DNA of 64,000 nucleotides from Croceimicrobium hydrocarbonivorans (lineage in GTDB: Bacteria > Bacteroidota > Bacteroidia > Flavobacteriales > Schleiferiaceae): contig NZ_CP060139.1 in assembly GCF_014524565.1 (NCBI RefSeq), positions 3,293,501 to 3,357,500 on the forward strand, written 5' to 3'. Under the pieces are notes generated by a model. The model worked only from the letters and a program-made list of their open reading frames with translations, made no database searches and was not told where the DNA came from. Each line of letters starts with the position of its first letter. Within the stretch, counting starts at the first letter, position 1. The translations under genes and the position numbers were made by a program. Below are positions 16,504 through 25,171 of the stretch, in pieces.

Positions 16504-16935
16504 TTAACTTCGCTTAATAAAGTGGTCTAAGTCATCAGGCATAACGTAAACTTTTCTACCTATTCTAATTGTTTTCAAACCTTGCTCTTCATAGTTGGAA
16601 AATGTCCGTTCGCTTATACCTAGCTTACGGATTACTTCAAGCCTCGGAATAGGGTCTGCATTATTAATATTGTTTGCTTCTTTGAAATCTTTCACCTCTT
16701 CGGTTGCGGTGTTAACTCTTCTCAGTATTTCTAAATATTCCTTAGTGATAATACTAGACAATCTTATACTACCAAATTTCATAAACTCAATGTAGCCCTG
16801 TCGGGCATTTTCGGTCTTTATATGGTAGCTTATTAGTTCTAAGGTATCAATTATATCCTGCTCGCTTATTTCTTCACTCGCTATTCCCTTTAGAATATTA
16901 CCAAGGTGAATAAGGCTGTCTTTTGCTGTGCTCAT
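16504..16935 (-). CDS. Excisionase-like HTH protein (MerR/HTH_17 type)
   Basis: A 143-aa protein. The C-terminal 50 residues form a winged HTH of the excisionase/HTH_17 kind: IPRLEVIRKLGISERTFSNY is the helix-turn-helix and GLKTIRIGRKVYVMPDDLDHF the wing. The N-terminal 90 residues are helical and could be a dimerisation region. It lies 11 bp downstream of the integrase gene in the same direction. This pairing suggests a recombination directionality factor, or a regulator, for the element. Confidence 0.85.
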   Translation of the reverse strand: MSTAKDSLIHLGNILKGIASEEISEQDIIDTLELISYHIKTENARQGYIEFMKFGSIRLSSIITKEYLEILRRVNTATEEVKDFKEANNINNADPIPRLEVIRKLGISERTFSNYEEQGLKTIRIGRKVYVMPDDLDHFIKRS

Positions 16936-16946
16936 TTCTTGTATTT

Positions 16947-18182
16947 TTATAGCTGATCGGTATCAAAGGCATCGCGGCTAAAATCAAGGTACTTCATTAA
17001 GGTATCTATTTTTTTATGCCCTGTCATTTTCATTACTTTGGCAAAGGGCAAATTAAACTCATTTAATAACCTACTCACGAATGTACGCCTTCCCGTATGG
17101 CTAGAAATTCTCTTGTATCTTGGCTTTTCGGTAAACATTTCGGTTTCTCTGAAAAACTCAGTTTTTGCCAAGGCGGCTTTTATGTTTTTATTCAGCAACT
17201 CATTTCTTTGCCTATCAAGGTCATAATCATATTTTTTGAAAATATGGTGGGCAGTAGTGGCAAGAGGTAAATTAATATCAACACCGCTTTTTCCTCTACC
17301 CCTTACTAGGTGTATTTTATCCCCAACTTTATGTAATTGCTCTTTTCCTATTCGTTTAAGATCACCGTAGGGTGTGCCAGTTAAGCACTGAAATAAGAAG
17401 ATTTCTAAAGCCTCTTTTTGCTTGCTGGTTAAAGTCGGTAAATCAATTGCTTTTTTTAGTTCATCTACCCCATTTCGGTCAAGAGCGTAACGATCAGTTT
17501 TTTTTTCGGTCGCGGCTGCTCGCTTAAAGTTTATAGTTTTATTTACAGTAATTACGAACTCTTTATAGCCTATCACTTCACCTTCTTCCTCTAACCACTT
17601 GTAGAAGGCTTTTAAGCTATCAAAACGCTTCTTTACGGTCTTAGTAGCTAACTTACCCCTCGTACGCGCGGTAAATGGTCTGGGTAGCCTTAAAAAGTCA
17701 TAGAAAGAAAGAATAAAGGTCTTATCTAAGTGAGATATTTTAAACTGCCTATTTTGTTCATCTTCAAAATCCTTTAGAGCGTTTGAAAGACTCACAAAGT
17801 CTTTGTAAGTGGTGATTGAGTATGTACCACTTTTATAAATTTCTTCTTTCACTTTAAGGAATTGATCGAAGTAACCTATTAATGTGTTATTTCCGCCTCT
17901 ACTTTTTTGTAGTTGTTCTGTGACATATGCAGGATAGGGCTTTTCGCCTTTCTGTATAATGTGACTTTGGATTATATCCTCAATCATTTTTTGATGCTTG
18001 TGGATTGCGGGAATATATTCCTGTAATTCTACTGGGAAGTTATTCTTATCAAATAGCTTGTTGTATCGACTTGCCTTTTTAGGGTCAATTTTGATGCCAG
18101 TAGGGTGTCGAAATTGAATTTTCCGAAATGAGTAGCGAATAACTATTTGTGTGCGGTCGGCTCGAATTTTTGTGTGGTTCAT
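16947..18182 (-). CDS. int: Tyrosine recombinase (integrase) of the element
   Basis: About 411 aa from the ATG at 18182; a TTG start at 18227 would add 15 residues. The N-terminal arm-binding-like part is followed by a SAM-like core-binding domain (about residues 95-200) and the catalytic domain. Visible catalytic residues are a beta-hairpin Lys in GRGKSGVDINLPL, the HTGRRTF box (His, Arg), the GHKK His and the nucleophile Tyr in KYLDFS. The position of the first catalytic Arg (TGLRxxD in most families) reads TGTPYGDL here. A missing Arg I also occurs in some Bacteroidota integrases such as IntDOT. It is expected to recombine the 13-bp repeat at tRNA-Pro. Confidence 0.92.
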   Translation of the reverse strand: MNHTKIRADRTQIVIRYSFRKIQFRHPTGIKIDPKKASRYNKLFDKNNFPVELQEYIPAIHKHQKMIEDIIQSHIIQKGEKPYPAYVTEQLQKSRGGNNTLIGYFDQFLKVKEEIYKSGTYSITTYKDFVSLSNALKDFEDEQNRQFKISHLDKTFILSFYDFLRLPRPFTARTRGKLATKTVKKRFDSLKAFYKWLEEEGEVIGYKEFVITVNKTINFKRAAATEKKTDRYALDRNGVDELKKAIDLPTLTSKQKEALEIFLFQCLTGTPYGDLKRIGKEQLHKVGDKIHLVRGRGKSGVDINLPLATTAHHIFKKYDYDLDRQRNELLNKNIKAALAKTEFFRETEMFTEKPRYKRISSHTGRRTFVSRLLNEFNLPFAKVMKMTGHKKIDTLMKYLDFSRDAFDTDQL

Positions 18183-18421
18183 CCCCTGAATTTTTGATGG
18201 TTCAAAGTTAATTGTCCCGACCGCCAAAAAACAGCGAAAAACGTTAAACTTTTATTGCACGTTAAGCCAAACGTTAAACTTTTTACTGAAAATTGAGTGA
18301 CTTTTGATTCTTGTAATAACCTGCAATAAGTAGCATAAGAAACTGTAAGCTAGTATATTGCACTAGTAATAAACAGCAGGTAAAGGAAATTAGAATTCTA
18401 ATTTAATTGGTAACGAATGGA

Positions 18422-18434
18422 CAGTCATCCCGAC
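18422..18434 (+). repeat. attR: right direct repeat of the element
   Basis: CAGTCATCCCGAC, identical to the last 12 bases of tRNA-Pro plus one more base. It lies 240 bp upstream of the integrase start and directly before a terminator that suits a tRNA gene. Confidence 0.8.
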
Positions 18435-18442
18435 GAAATTTT

Positions 18443-18479
18443 AGGACTCTCTTCTTTTTTGAAGGGAGTCCTTTTTTTT
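18443..18479 (+). terminator. Original tRNA-Pro terminator, displaced by the element
   Basis: A 12-bp stem with one wobble (AGGACTCTCTTC / GAAGGGAGTCCT), a T6 loop and seven T residues, 8 bp after attR. No gene reads into it now; before insertion it would have followed the tRNA directly. Confidence 0.85.
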
Positions 18480-18632
18480 GAGCCACTAGTTAGGTGGGGG
18501 GATTGCCTAATTGTTTTTGATTGCCTTTTCCAGATACGCTCAAGTTTAGTTCTGTTTCTATGCTTTTCCTTGGAATTGGAACGAGCAAGTTTGGCCAATC
18601 AGCCGTTCTATGGAGTATTTGGTATACGTTAA

Positions 18633-18749
18633 ACAACAGTTTCACATTGGTGCACTAATGATATGAAACCTACTATGGAAACCCTGTTCCAGATTGCTTG
18701 GGTGATGGATGTGGATGTTAGAGAACTCTTAATCTCTACGAAATCGTGA
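18633..18749 (+). pseudogene. C-terminal remnant of an XRE-type HTH regulator
   Basis: Frame +3 from 18633 reads TTVSHWCTNDMKPTMETLFQ and continues IAWVMDVDVRELLISTKS to a TGA at 18747. This is the second half of a Cro/C1 HTH domain and closely parallels HTISNWCINKSQPHLKDLRK in the intact regulator at 29926. A stop directly precedes the fragment, and the first half is not recognisable. It lies between attR and the STAND gene. Confidence 0.65.
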
Positions 18750-18762
18750 ACTTTGCGTGATG

Positions 18763-18833
18763 GATTGCAGCGGCATCCTCCCCGATCTCTTGGGGAGATA
18801 TAGCGGAAAGCCCGACCCGAGGAACGAGCGGCA
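18763..18833. other. Structured intergenic element of a type common in Flavobacteriia
   Basis: ATTGCAGCGGCATC, then a hairpin CTCCCC-GATCTCTT-GGGGAG, then GATATAGCGGAAAGCCCGAC. From memory this flank-hairpin-flank pattern recurs between genes in many Flavobacteriia. It may correspond to a known RNA motif such as Flavo-1, but that identity is not verified. It lies 14 bp beyond the 3' end of the STAND gene and could act in 3'-end formation for it. Confidence 0.45.
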
Positions 18834-18847
18834 CACCCTTAAATTCT

Positions 18848-21800
18848 CTATGCTTCAACCTGGTTGAGTACTTTATTTGCTTCTTGCCTAAAACGAGGGT
18901 CTTTCAGCATTTCATCAAATAGCTGAATGGCTTTTCTGAGTTCCAAAGAGTTTTCTTGAATAGAGAGTGCATTATATGCGCCAATTAATACTTTGATCGG
19001 GTCATTGTCGTAATGTCGGCTGGAGGAAATATCAGGTTTGTCGTATTTGCGAAAGTGCTTGAGTAGTTCTATACACTCTATTGGATGAGTTTTGGCGGAT
19101 TTCAGGAGGTATTCGTAAAAGTAGTGTGGCGATTTTTGGGCAGAAGCAGAGCGGGTGTACTGGCGAAGAAATGGTAACAGTTCTTCAAACATGCATTGTG
19201 GTATGTGGAGAAAGGCGCGGGAATAGGCCTCAACTACCTCATCACTATTAAAGTGCAAAAATGCCATCAGCTTTGTCTTACATTTTTCCTTTAATTCAGG
19301 AGAATGAGCCATGTTTTGAGTTGCACTGTAAATGATGGCTGATTTTGCTTTATCACTTACTTTGGCGAGATCATCTAATAGTAATTCAGCATTAGGTTTG
19401 TGTTTAAGCCACGCTTGCATCAAAACGGTAGAGAGGTTTTCGTGCGTGTCTTCTATTTCAATCGCTCTTTGGAAGTAGGGTATCAACCGGTCGAAATTGT
19501 GGTTGAGCAGGTATGAGGATGTCCAAAACGACTGTTTGATTATTTCCGGTTCGTTTTTGGAAACCAGCTTTAAGAAAAGGTTCAGAGTCTTTTCTTCGTT
19601 TAGATGCATGAGCAAGGCAAGACGTGGAAGCACTGCAACTCTTACTGCCAAGCTTGGATCGTCTGCCACTTGATTGAGGCAAGCAAAGATTTTGTTTTCG
19701 TAATTCTTGTTGAAGAAGGTTCTACTCAGGTGTGATGCTCCTGCGCCTCTTACGGTGTTAATGCCATCATTGAGTGGTTCGTTTCTAATGATGTTGTTTG
19801 AAGGGTCGGGATGGTTTAGTGCACAGTCAATTAAGAAATCAAGTACTTCAGTGTCTAACGATTTGTTTGCCAGAAAATAATCAGTGATCCAAATAGCATA
19901 TAATGTATGATTTCTATCGAGTGTAGTCTTTATGTACTGCTTGTAGATCCGTTGGACTTCAATAAAATCAAATTTGCCTTCAACCAATCCGTTTAAGCCG
20001 CTGGAAACGTAGTCTCTGGGGATTTGAGGCTCGGAAATAATCTTTTCAATAAGGGAAAAGAAGAAGTCCGGCCTTTTTTTGACTTCCTCCTGAAAAGCTC
20101 GTGAATGTTCAAGTATGGAGCCTCTAAAAGAGCCAAAATCAGGCTTGTAATCTCTTGTGTATTTCTGAAATGTTTCTTCCCAATTTTCATGCTTCATATT
20201 AGCATAGGCGCTTTTAGTAAGTGGTGCTCCAACACCACGGGTTACAAAACCTTGTGGCTTTTCATCTCTTACGCTACCAAATTTGCGCTCTAGTTCTTGA
20301 TATCTTTTTTTTAGGGCTGGCCTATTTTTAATCTCGTTATCTGGTATTGATTTCAGGAATATGAACTGAGCCCGCCCGTAGTATGGGAGGTAGTGTTTTT
20401 TAACTCCTTTTTCCTCGTATACTTCTAAATCAGTTTTGTCCTGATGCTCTAAGATCATTTTGTCAATCTGATCTTTCTGTTCAGAGCTGAATGCTGAATA
20501 GTTTTGGTTTATGAGTTGTCTGATTTGATAGGTACAACGTTCCGTGCCTTCGTTGAAACCTCCTTTTGAATGGAAAATTTGGATGAACTCGAATTCTTCG
20601 TTTTTATAATGTGCTGCATTGGCTTGAAGGCCGTGAGCTAATACTGTGAGCATTGTTGCGGAATTGTGATTTTTATACGCTTTAAAGAATTGAAAGAACT
20701 TAGGAGATGTGTCTTCTGCGAATTTTCTAAGTTGATCGATTAGTAGATTGAGGAGAAACTCATTAGAGTAGGACTGGCCCTTCTCATAGCTATACCACAT
20801 GTATATAGAGTCTCCGTAGAATTTTGTTTTGTCCAGCCAACTGTTATCATCAATTAGTTTTTGGGTAACTTTTAAGGTAAAATCGAAAGCTTTGTCAGGG
20901 TTTACTTTAAAAAGTTTCTTGAACAATTCTTCATCGTCATGCCTAAAAATGTCTCTTGTCGATCCGGGTTTTCTTGGTTCTTCAATTTTTTGAAAGCATA
21001 GCTTTTTATAAGTTGTCAGTACCCAATCCATTTTAAAGTGGGCAGCATCTTCCAGAATTTTGTAATAGCCAAATCTGTCTTTATTCGCTTCCGCTTCATT
21101 TTCTTCGAAAAGGCGAACGGCGTCCTCATTGTCCCAATCCTTTAGAAAATACAGCACTTTAAAGATAAAGCTAGGTCGACCTTGAAAGTCTGGAGTTTCT
21201 CTAAGAAATTTGCACACCAGTTTTCCTGATTCTGGTAATTGCCTTATGAGAGTTTGAAGGCATAATTGTAGATTTTCCTCTTGCCAGGTTTCGGGTAGCT
21301 TGTAATTTATCCTGCGGGTGATTCTCTCTTTTAGAGGGTTCATCTTTTTGAAGTCTATTTTAAGCAGATTGTCATACCAAAAGGTTTTTGGAAGAAGTAA
21401 TTCTGTCAACACACGAGATTCGATCAATGTCTGAAGCCAGGTTTCTCCAAACGCTGATTCAATAAATAGCTGCCTTAATGCGGAAGACGTTAAGACCTTG
21501 GATTTAACCAGAAATATTTCTGAATCGGTTGGTTCTGTTTCGAATCCTATGAGATTGATGACCATTAGCCTTAGATGAAATCGATAAGCCCTGCTGATCA
21601 GAATAGTTGAGATGGTTTTGACGTATTCTTTGTGGTCATGGTCTCTCAGAAATTGAAGAATCATTTTCAGACTTGACCGAATGAATAAACCTTGATGATT
21701 TCTCTTTAAATAGGCTAGGGTGGATTGTTTGCTGTTGATGAATTGCCGCGCATAGGTAAAATCATAGAAGGTTTGGTGGAAGAACTGAATTTTACCATCT

Positions 21801-23485
21801 CCTTGTGTTATGATCTCTACGCTTTTCAAGTAGTCTATTTCATCAAGAAATTGGTCATTCAAGCCCTTCTCTGAGATGAAAATTTCTTGGTTATCGTGCA
21901 TTTGTTTGGCAAGGTGATATACCAACTCTTGGCACTTCTCTTTCTTGGCGTTAGAGGTGTTGGGCACTTTCAGGATTTTACTGATCCAAAGTTGTTCGTG
22001 TAGGTCATGCCGAGATTTTAAAGTACTCAAATTGACGCCTTCATTATGGACTTTGCACAATACGTTGAGATGGTGAGGTGTTCTTAGCAGTTCATAGAGT
22101 GATTTGCTTAGTGTGGCCTTGTTGATTTTGAGATGAGATAGTATTTGATCCACTTGGCTAACGTTAAGCAAACCAAGGTTGAAGACTTTTTGGTTTTTAT
22201 AAAACTTTAATTCGTTGTCATAATTCAAATCGTATATTCTAGCGGAGATTACGATTCGAGTTTTCGCAATAGTGCTTAAGCTTCGAACAAGGTGATTAAA
22301 CGTGTCGAGGTAGTCCCTGCGCGCTGATAGTGACTGAGAAAGAGCGTCAATTTGATCAATTATTATCACCACCCTTTCGTTGTGTGCAGAAAGTGTGCGG
22401 ATAATCTTTTCGAAAGAGTCTTCGAGGTTTAATTTCTCTTCTAATTCTTTAATTGATAAGGCTGTATGTCTATCGGCTTTAAGGCCAATGACAGGTATTC
22501 CATCCGTTTTAAGCTTGTTGTAAACATCTTGAAGTACAACAGTTTTTCCTGATCCGGCATTTCCCGATAAAATAGCAATAGGCTTGTGCTTATCCGGTAT
22601 TGGCTCTTTTATCCATCTTACAATTTGGCTTGTTTCAGTTCGATCTAAGTGAGAATTTTCAACGCCCTCAAATGAGTTATTGTAACTAGTTAATTGGTAA
22701 GATGCAAACTCAATCTTTCCCAAAATCACCTCAAGGGGTAATTTGGAAGTCGGCTGATATTCTACACTTCTTTTAATTTGTCCGAGATCATCTAAAATTT
22801 GATCTGAAACTTTTGAATCGATCACACTCCTGACCTCGAAGAAAGTCTTAATGATTGATTCGCGGCCTTCTTCTAAAAGCAGTTTATCAATATCCTGCGG
22901 AAGAATAGGTTTTACACTTATTCGACTGAGAGTGTCTTTTAGATCGTCACAAATATGTTCATATTCCAAATGGCCGAGAGAGGCATTGTCGGAAATAACT
23001 TTTTGCGTCCAGGTTTCTAAATCTGGATGTTCGATTATTTGACTGTTGAAATTGCTGATTAAGTTTGATGCGTTCTCTGTAAAACCATAAGCAACAGCAA
23101 AAAAATAGGTGAACTGATCTTTGTTATGTATGAGCTTAGGCTCAACAATGGAATGAAGAACAAATTTAATGATCTCTCGGGCTGCTGTAGGTAAGGAGAC
23201 ACGTTCTGCAACAGCAGTGTGTTTACACTGAATTAAGGCAACGGTATCACCTTTGAGAGTCATGATACAATCACGTCCCCGTTCTCTAACTCCTTGCAAA
23301 AGTCTTATCTCATCAAATACGTTTTTCCAATCTCCGTTTTCGATCCTTTCAAGGCCAACCGCATAGAGTAGTTCCTCAAATCTTCGTGAATCTGCAAGAG
23401 ATTGGTAGGGGAACCCCTTATTCGCTATGGCCTGCGGTTTTGGTTTTGATTCTTCAATTTTTGGTTTGGTATAAATCAGCCCCAT
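18848..23485 (-). CDS. Avs-like STAND NTPase with N-terminal nuclease-like domain
   Basis: A 1545-aa protein with three parts. Residues about 30-130 look like a PD-(D/E)xK nuclease: RFEELL, then GRDCIMTLKG with Asp72, then the variant QCK (Q86, K88) on the next strand. Residues about 260-600 are a STAND-type NTPase with Walker A GNAGSGKT (308-315), Walker B VVIIIDQID (372-380) and a sensor-like strand TRIVISARIYDL. From about 600 to the end it is helical and repeat-like, the expected ligand-recognition part. This nuclease-NTPase-repeat plan and the size match antiviral Avs (AVAST) proteins, which bind phage proteins, oligomerise and switch on the effector domain to kill or arrest the infected cell. 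The exact Avs class cannot be assigned by eye. It stands alone. Confidence 0.85.
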   Translation of the reverse strand: MGLIYTKPKIEESKPKPQAIANKGFPYQSLADSRRFEELLYAVGLERIENGDWKNVFDEIRLLQGVRERGRDCIMTLKGDTVALIQCKHTAVAERVSLPTAAREIIKFVLHSIVEPKLIHNKDQFTYFFAVAYGFTENASNLISNFNSQIIEHPDLETWTQKVISDNASLGHLEYEHICDDLKDTLSRISVKPILPQDIDKLLLEEGRESIIKTFFEVRSVIDSKVSDQILDDLGQIKRSVEYQPTSKLPLEVILGKIEFASYQLTSYNNSFEGVENSHLDRTETSQIVRWIKEPIPDKHKPIAILSGNAGSGKTVVLQDVYNKLKTDGIPVIGLKADRHTALSIKELEEKLNLEDSFEKIIRTLSAHNERVVIIIDQIDALSQSLSARRDYLDTFNHLVRSLSTIAKTRIVISARIYDLNYDNELKFYKNQKVFNLGLLNVSQVDQILSHLKINKATLSKSLYELLRTPHHLNVLCKVHNEGVNLSTLKSRHDLHEQLWISKILKVPNTSNAKKEKCQELVYHLAKQMHDNQEIFISEKGLNDQFLDEIDYLKSVEIITQGDGKIQFFHQTFYDFTYARQFINSKQSTLAYLKRNHQGLFIRSSLKMILQFLRDHDHKEYVKTISTILISRAYRFHLRLMVINLIGFETEPTDSEIFLVKSKVLTSSALRQLFIESAFGETWLQTLIESRVLTELLLPKTFWYDNLLKIDFKKMNPLKERITRRINYKLPETWQEENLQLCLQTLIRQLPESGKLVCKFLRETPDFQGRPSFIFKVLYFLKDWDNEDAVRLFEENEAEANKDRFGYYKILEDAAHFKMDWVLTTYKKLCFQKIEEPRKPGSTRDIFRHDDEELFKKLFKVNPDKAFDFTLKVTQKLIDDNSWLDKTKFYGDSIYMWYSYEKGQSYSNEFLLNLLIDQLRKFAEDTSPKFFQFFKAYKNHNSATMLTVLAHGLQANAAHYKNEEFEFIQIFHSKGGFNEGTERCTYQIRQLINQNYSAFSSEQKDQIDKMILEHQDKTDLEVYEEKGVKKHYLPYYGRAQFIFLKSIPDNEIKNRPALKKRYQELERKFGSVRDEKPQGFVTRGVGAPLTKSAYANMKHENWEETFQKYTRDYKPDFGSFRGSILEHSRAFQEEVKKRPDFFFSLIEKIISEPQIPRDYVSSGLNGLVEGKFDFIEVQRIYKQYIKTTLDRNHTLYAIWITDYFLANKSLDTEVLDFLIDCALNHPDPSNNIIRNEPLNDGINTVRGAGASHLSRTFFNKNYENKIFACLNQVADDPSLAVRVAVLPRLALLMHLNEEKTLNLFLKLVSKNEPEIIKQSFWTSSYLLNHNFDRLIPYFQRAIEIEDTHENLSTVLMQAWLKHKPNAELLLDDLAKVSDKAKSAIIYSATQNMAHSPELKEKCKTKLMAFLHFNSDEVVEAYSRAFLHIPQCMFEELLPFLRQYTRSASAQKSPHYFYEYLLKSAKTHPIECIELLKHFRKYDKPDISSSRHYDNDPIKVLIGAYNALSIQENSLELRKAIQLFDEMLKDPRFRQEANKVLNQVEA

Positions 23486-24087
23486 TTAAAATATCATGGA
23501 TTTATAAGATTTTGACCATCCTTGATGATGGAGGAAGATTTAATATAGGAAATAGGTTTCTTGAAACCATTGAAAGCTTTTCGAATTACCAACATTTCTA
23601 TTAAAATAACTGATAAATAAGTTGTTTGCTTTTGAAATACAGCTAATAAAGCCTATGCTTAATTAGCCGGTCACTGCTAACCCATTTCTAAAAACAACCT
23701 CTATACGGTACCTACCTTTATTAAAACGCGAGCCTCTGCTTCTAAACCCCTCCAGGTTTGAAGCTTGTGACGGTATAGTTTTTACGCCTTTTTCCATTTC
23801 CCGAGATTCGGTTTAAACCTTAAAGTGTGTTTGCCTTAGACAGGGGGAAACGCCATACGGCCAAGGACCACAGGAATCCCCAACTAACCCTATGATCATC
23901 CCGAAACTTGCAAATAGTCAGAGGCTATCCACAATTAGAAGGGAAGAACACTTAGAAGTATACCCACTAAGTTTGATATTGCTTTTTGTTACTAATCGGC
24001 AAAAAACAATTGGGTTTTAAAGCATTCATTTTGTAAATCAAATCTTTAAATTAAAGGAAGAGCTAAATTGCCATAAACTTTTAAAAT
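23486..24087. other. Non-coding stretch between the STAND gene and the next gene
   Basis: About 600 bp between divergent genes. No convincing open frame, RNA gene or long repeat is seen. It must hold the promoters of both neighbours. Confidence 0.6.
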
Positions 24088-24969
24088 ATGACAATCTCAG
24101 AGCTGGTCCGTGAGTTTTGGCAATCTGGAAAGGAAAGGCTTAAGAACCCAATCATTGGCGCATTCCTTATTTCATGGTCAGTCCTTAACTATGACATTTT
24201 AATACTATTCTTCTCCAGCGTAGAACCTTTGGCAAGGATAGCATTAATTCAACAACATGTGTCGTTTGAGAAAACAACTTTATATCCATTAATTGTGGCT
24301 TTGGTGGTAAGACTGGTTTTACCCTACCTTTCATTGTTTCAGGATCAGATTGTTGAATTTGCGAGGTTGAAAAGGGGGCAACTTTCTGAAAAGTGGGATG
24401 AAGAAAGAAGAAGAAAATCGAAGGAAGAGGCTTCTCATCAATATGAAGTAGCAATGCTTAAATCTGGGGAGAGGGAGGCAAATCAACTTCGAAAACAAAT
24501 GGAAGCTCTGGAGTTACAAAAAGCGGATTTGACTAACGATCTAAATAAAGTAACTAATGAGCTAGAAGAAGCAAACAGAAGGCTTGATATCAATAGAATC
24601 GAAAAGCAGTTTGCGCAAAGGGTAATTCAAAGTTATTTTGAGAAAATGGCAATTTACTCTGCCTATGATATTGATGAGTATTCAATGCCAAAGGTGGATG
24701 GGACACTGGATCATGTTGAATCATTTTTTGAAAGGAATCATACATCAGAAGATAAAGGTATAATTCAGCAACTCCTCCGATTGGAAGAGGAAAAATTGGA
24801 TGACATACCAGATAGACTTTTCAATTTGTTGGACGAGGGGTTAAGTGTGTTTGTAAATGAACCAATTGGTAACTCAGGGAGAAAGTCTTTAAGTGAGGCA
24901 GGCAAGTCCTTGTATTATACCTTAAAAGCAAGGGAGTTAAATAAAAGCTTTGTCCCCAGGCTTTATTAG
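24088..24969 (+). CDS. Membrane protein with a long coiled coil
   Basis: A 293-aa protein. It begins with the amphipathic SELVREFWQSGKERLKNPII motif, then has two membrane helices (about residues 25-45 and 65-88), and then a long cytoplasmic coiled coil (about residues 95-180; heptads such as QMEALELQKADLTNDLNKVT). The globular C-terminal part is helical. Proteins with the same KNPIIGAFLISW opening occur in many bacteria; I do not know their function. It is divergent from the STAND gene with 600 bp between. A role in the defence region is possible but only from location. Confidence 0.75.
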   Translation: MTISELVREFWQSGKERLKNPIIGAFLISWSVLNYDILILFFSSVEPLARIALIQQHVSFEKTTLYPLIVALVVRLVLPYLSLFQDQIVEFARLKRGQLSEKWDEERRRKSKEEASHQYEVAMLKSGEREANQLRKQMEALELQKADLTNDLNKVTNELEEANRRLDINRIEKQFAQRVIQSYFEKMAIYSAYDIDEYSMPKVDGTLDHVESFFERNHTSEDKGIIQQLLRLEEEKLDDIPDRLFNLLDEGLSVFVNEPIGNSGRKSLSEAGKSLYYTLKARELNKSFVPRLY

Positions 24970-25171
24970 AAGTTGTATTGGGATATTTCGTGCAATTATA
25001 TTTGGTTGTCATTTGGATAGTTTTACCAGGTGTGGTTTTCCGCTGCTGTTCCGGTTAGTTTTTATAAGATAGTAGGTTTTGGTAATAATGGGTTAAGGAC
25101 AATAGCCTGGTAAGATGTATAAAGTAGGTCCTTCTCGTTAGGTAAAAACTTGAACACGGATGTAATCAAAA

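Larger units (their letters stand above)
14194..18434. mobile_element. Small integrative element in tRNA-Pro (about 4.2 kb)
   Basis: The segment is bounded by a 13-bp direct repeat (CAGTCATCCCGAC). The left copy is the 3' end of intact tRNA-Pro; the right copy lies just beyond the integrase gene. Inside are a tyrosine recombinase, an excisionase-like HTH protein, an unrecognised AT-rich gene that may be a replication initiator, one small gene and three copies of a long intergenic repeat. Base composition is much more AT-rich than both flanks. All four genes run on the minus strand. The host tRNA terminator is left stranded on the right side. No conjugation or capsid genes are present, so it is a minimal or satellite-like element. 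Confidence 0.82.

Noticed and set aside
18417-18632. A 71-codon plus-strand frame across attR and the displaced terminator
   Set aside because: It runs through the direct repeat and a perfect terminator hairpin. Only its last residues might belong to the decayed XRE gene, and no start or domain supports a protein.
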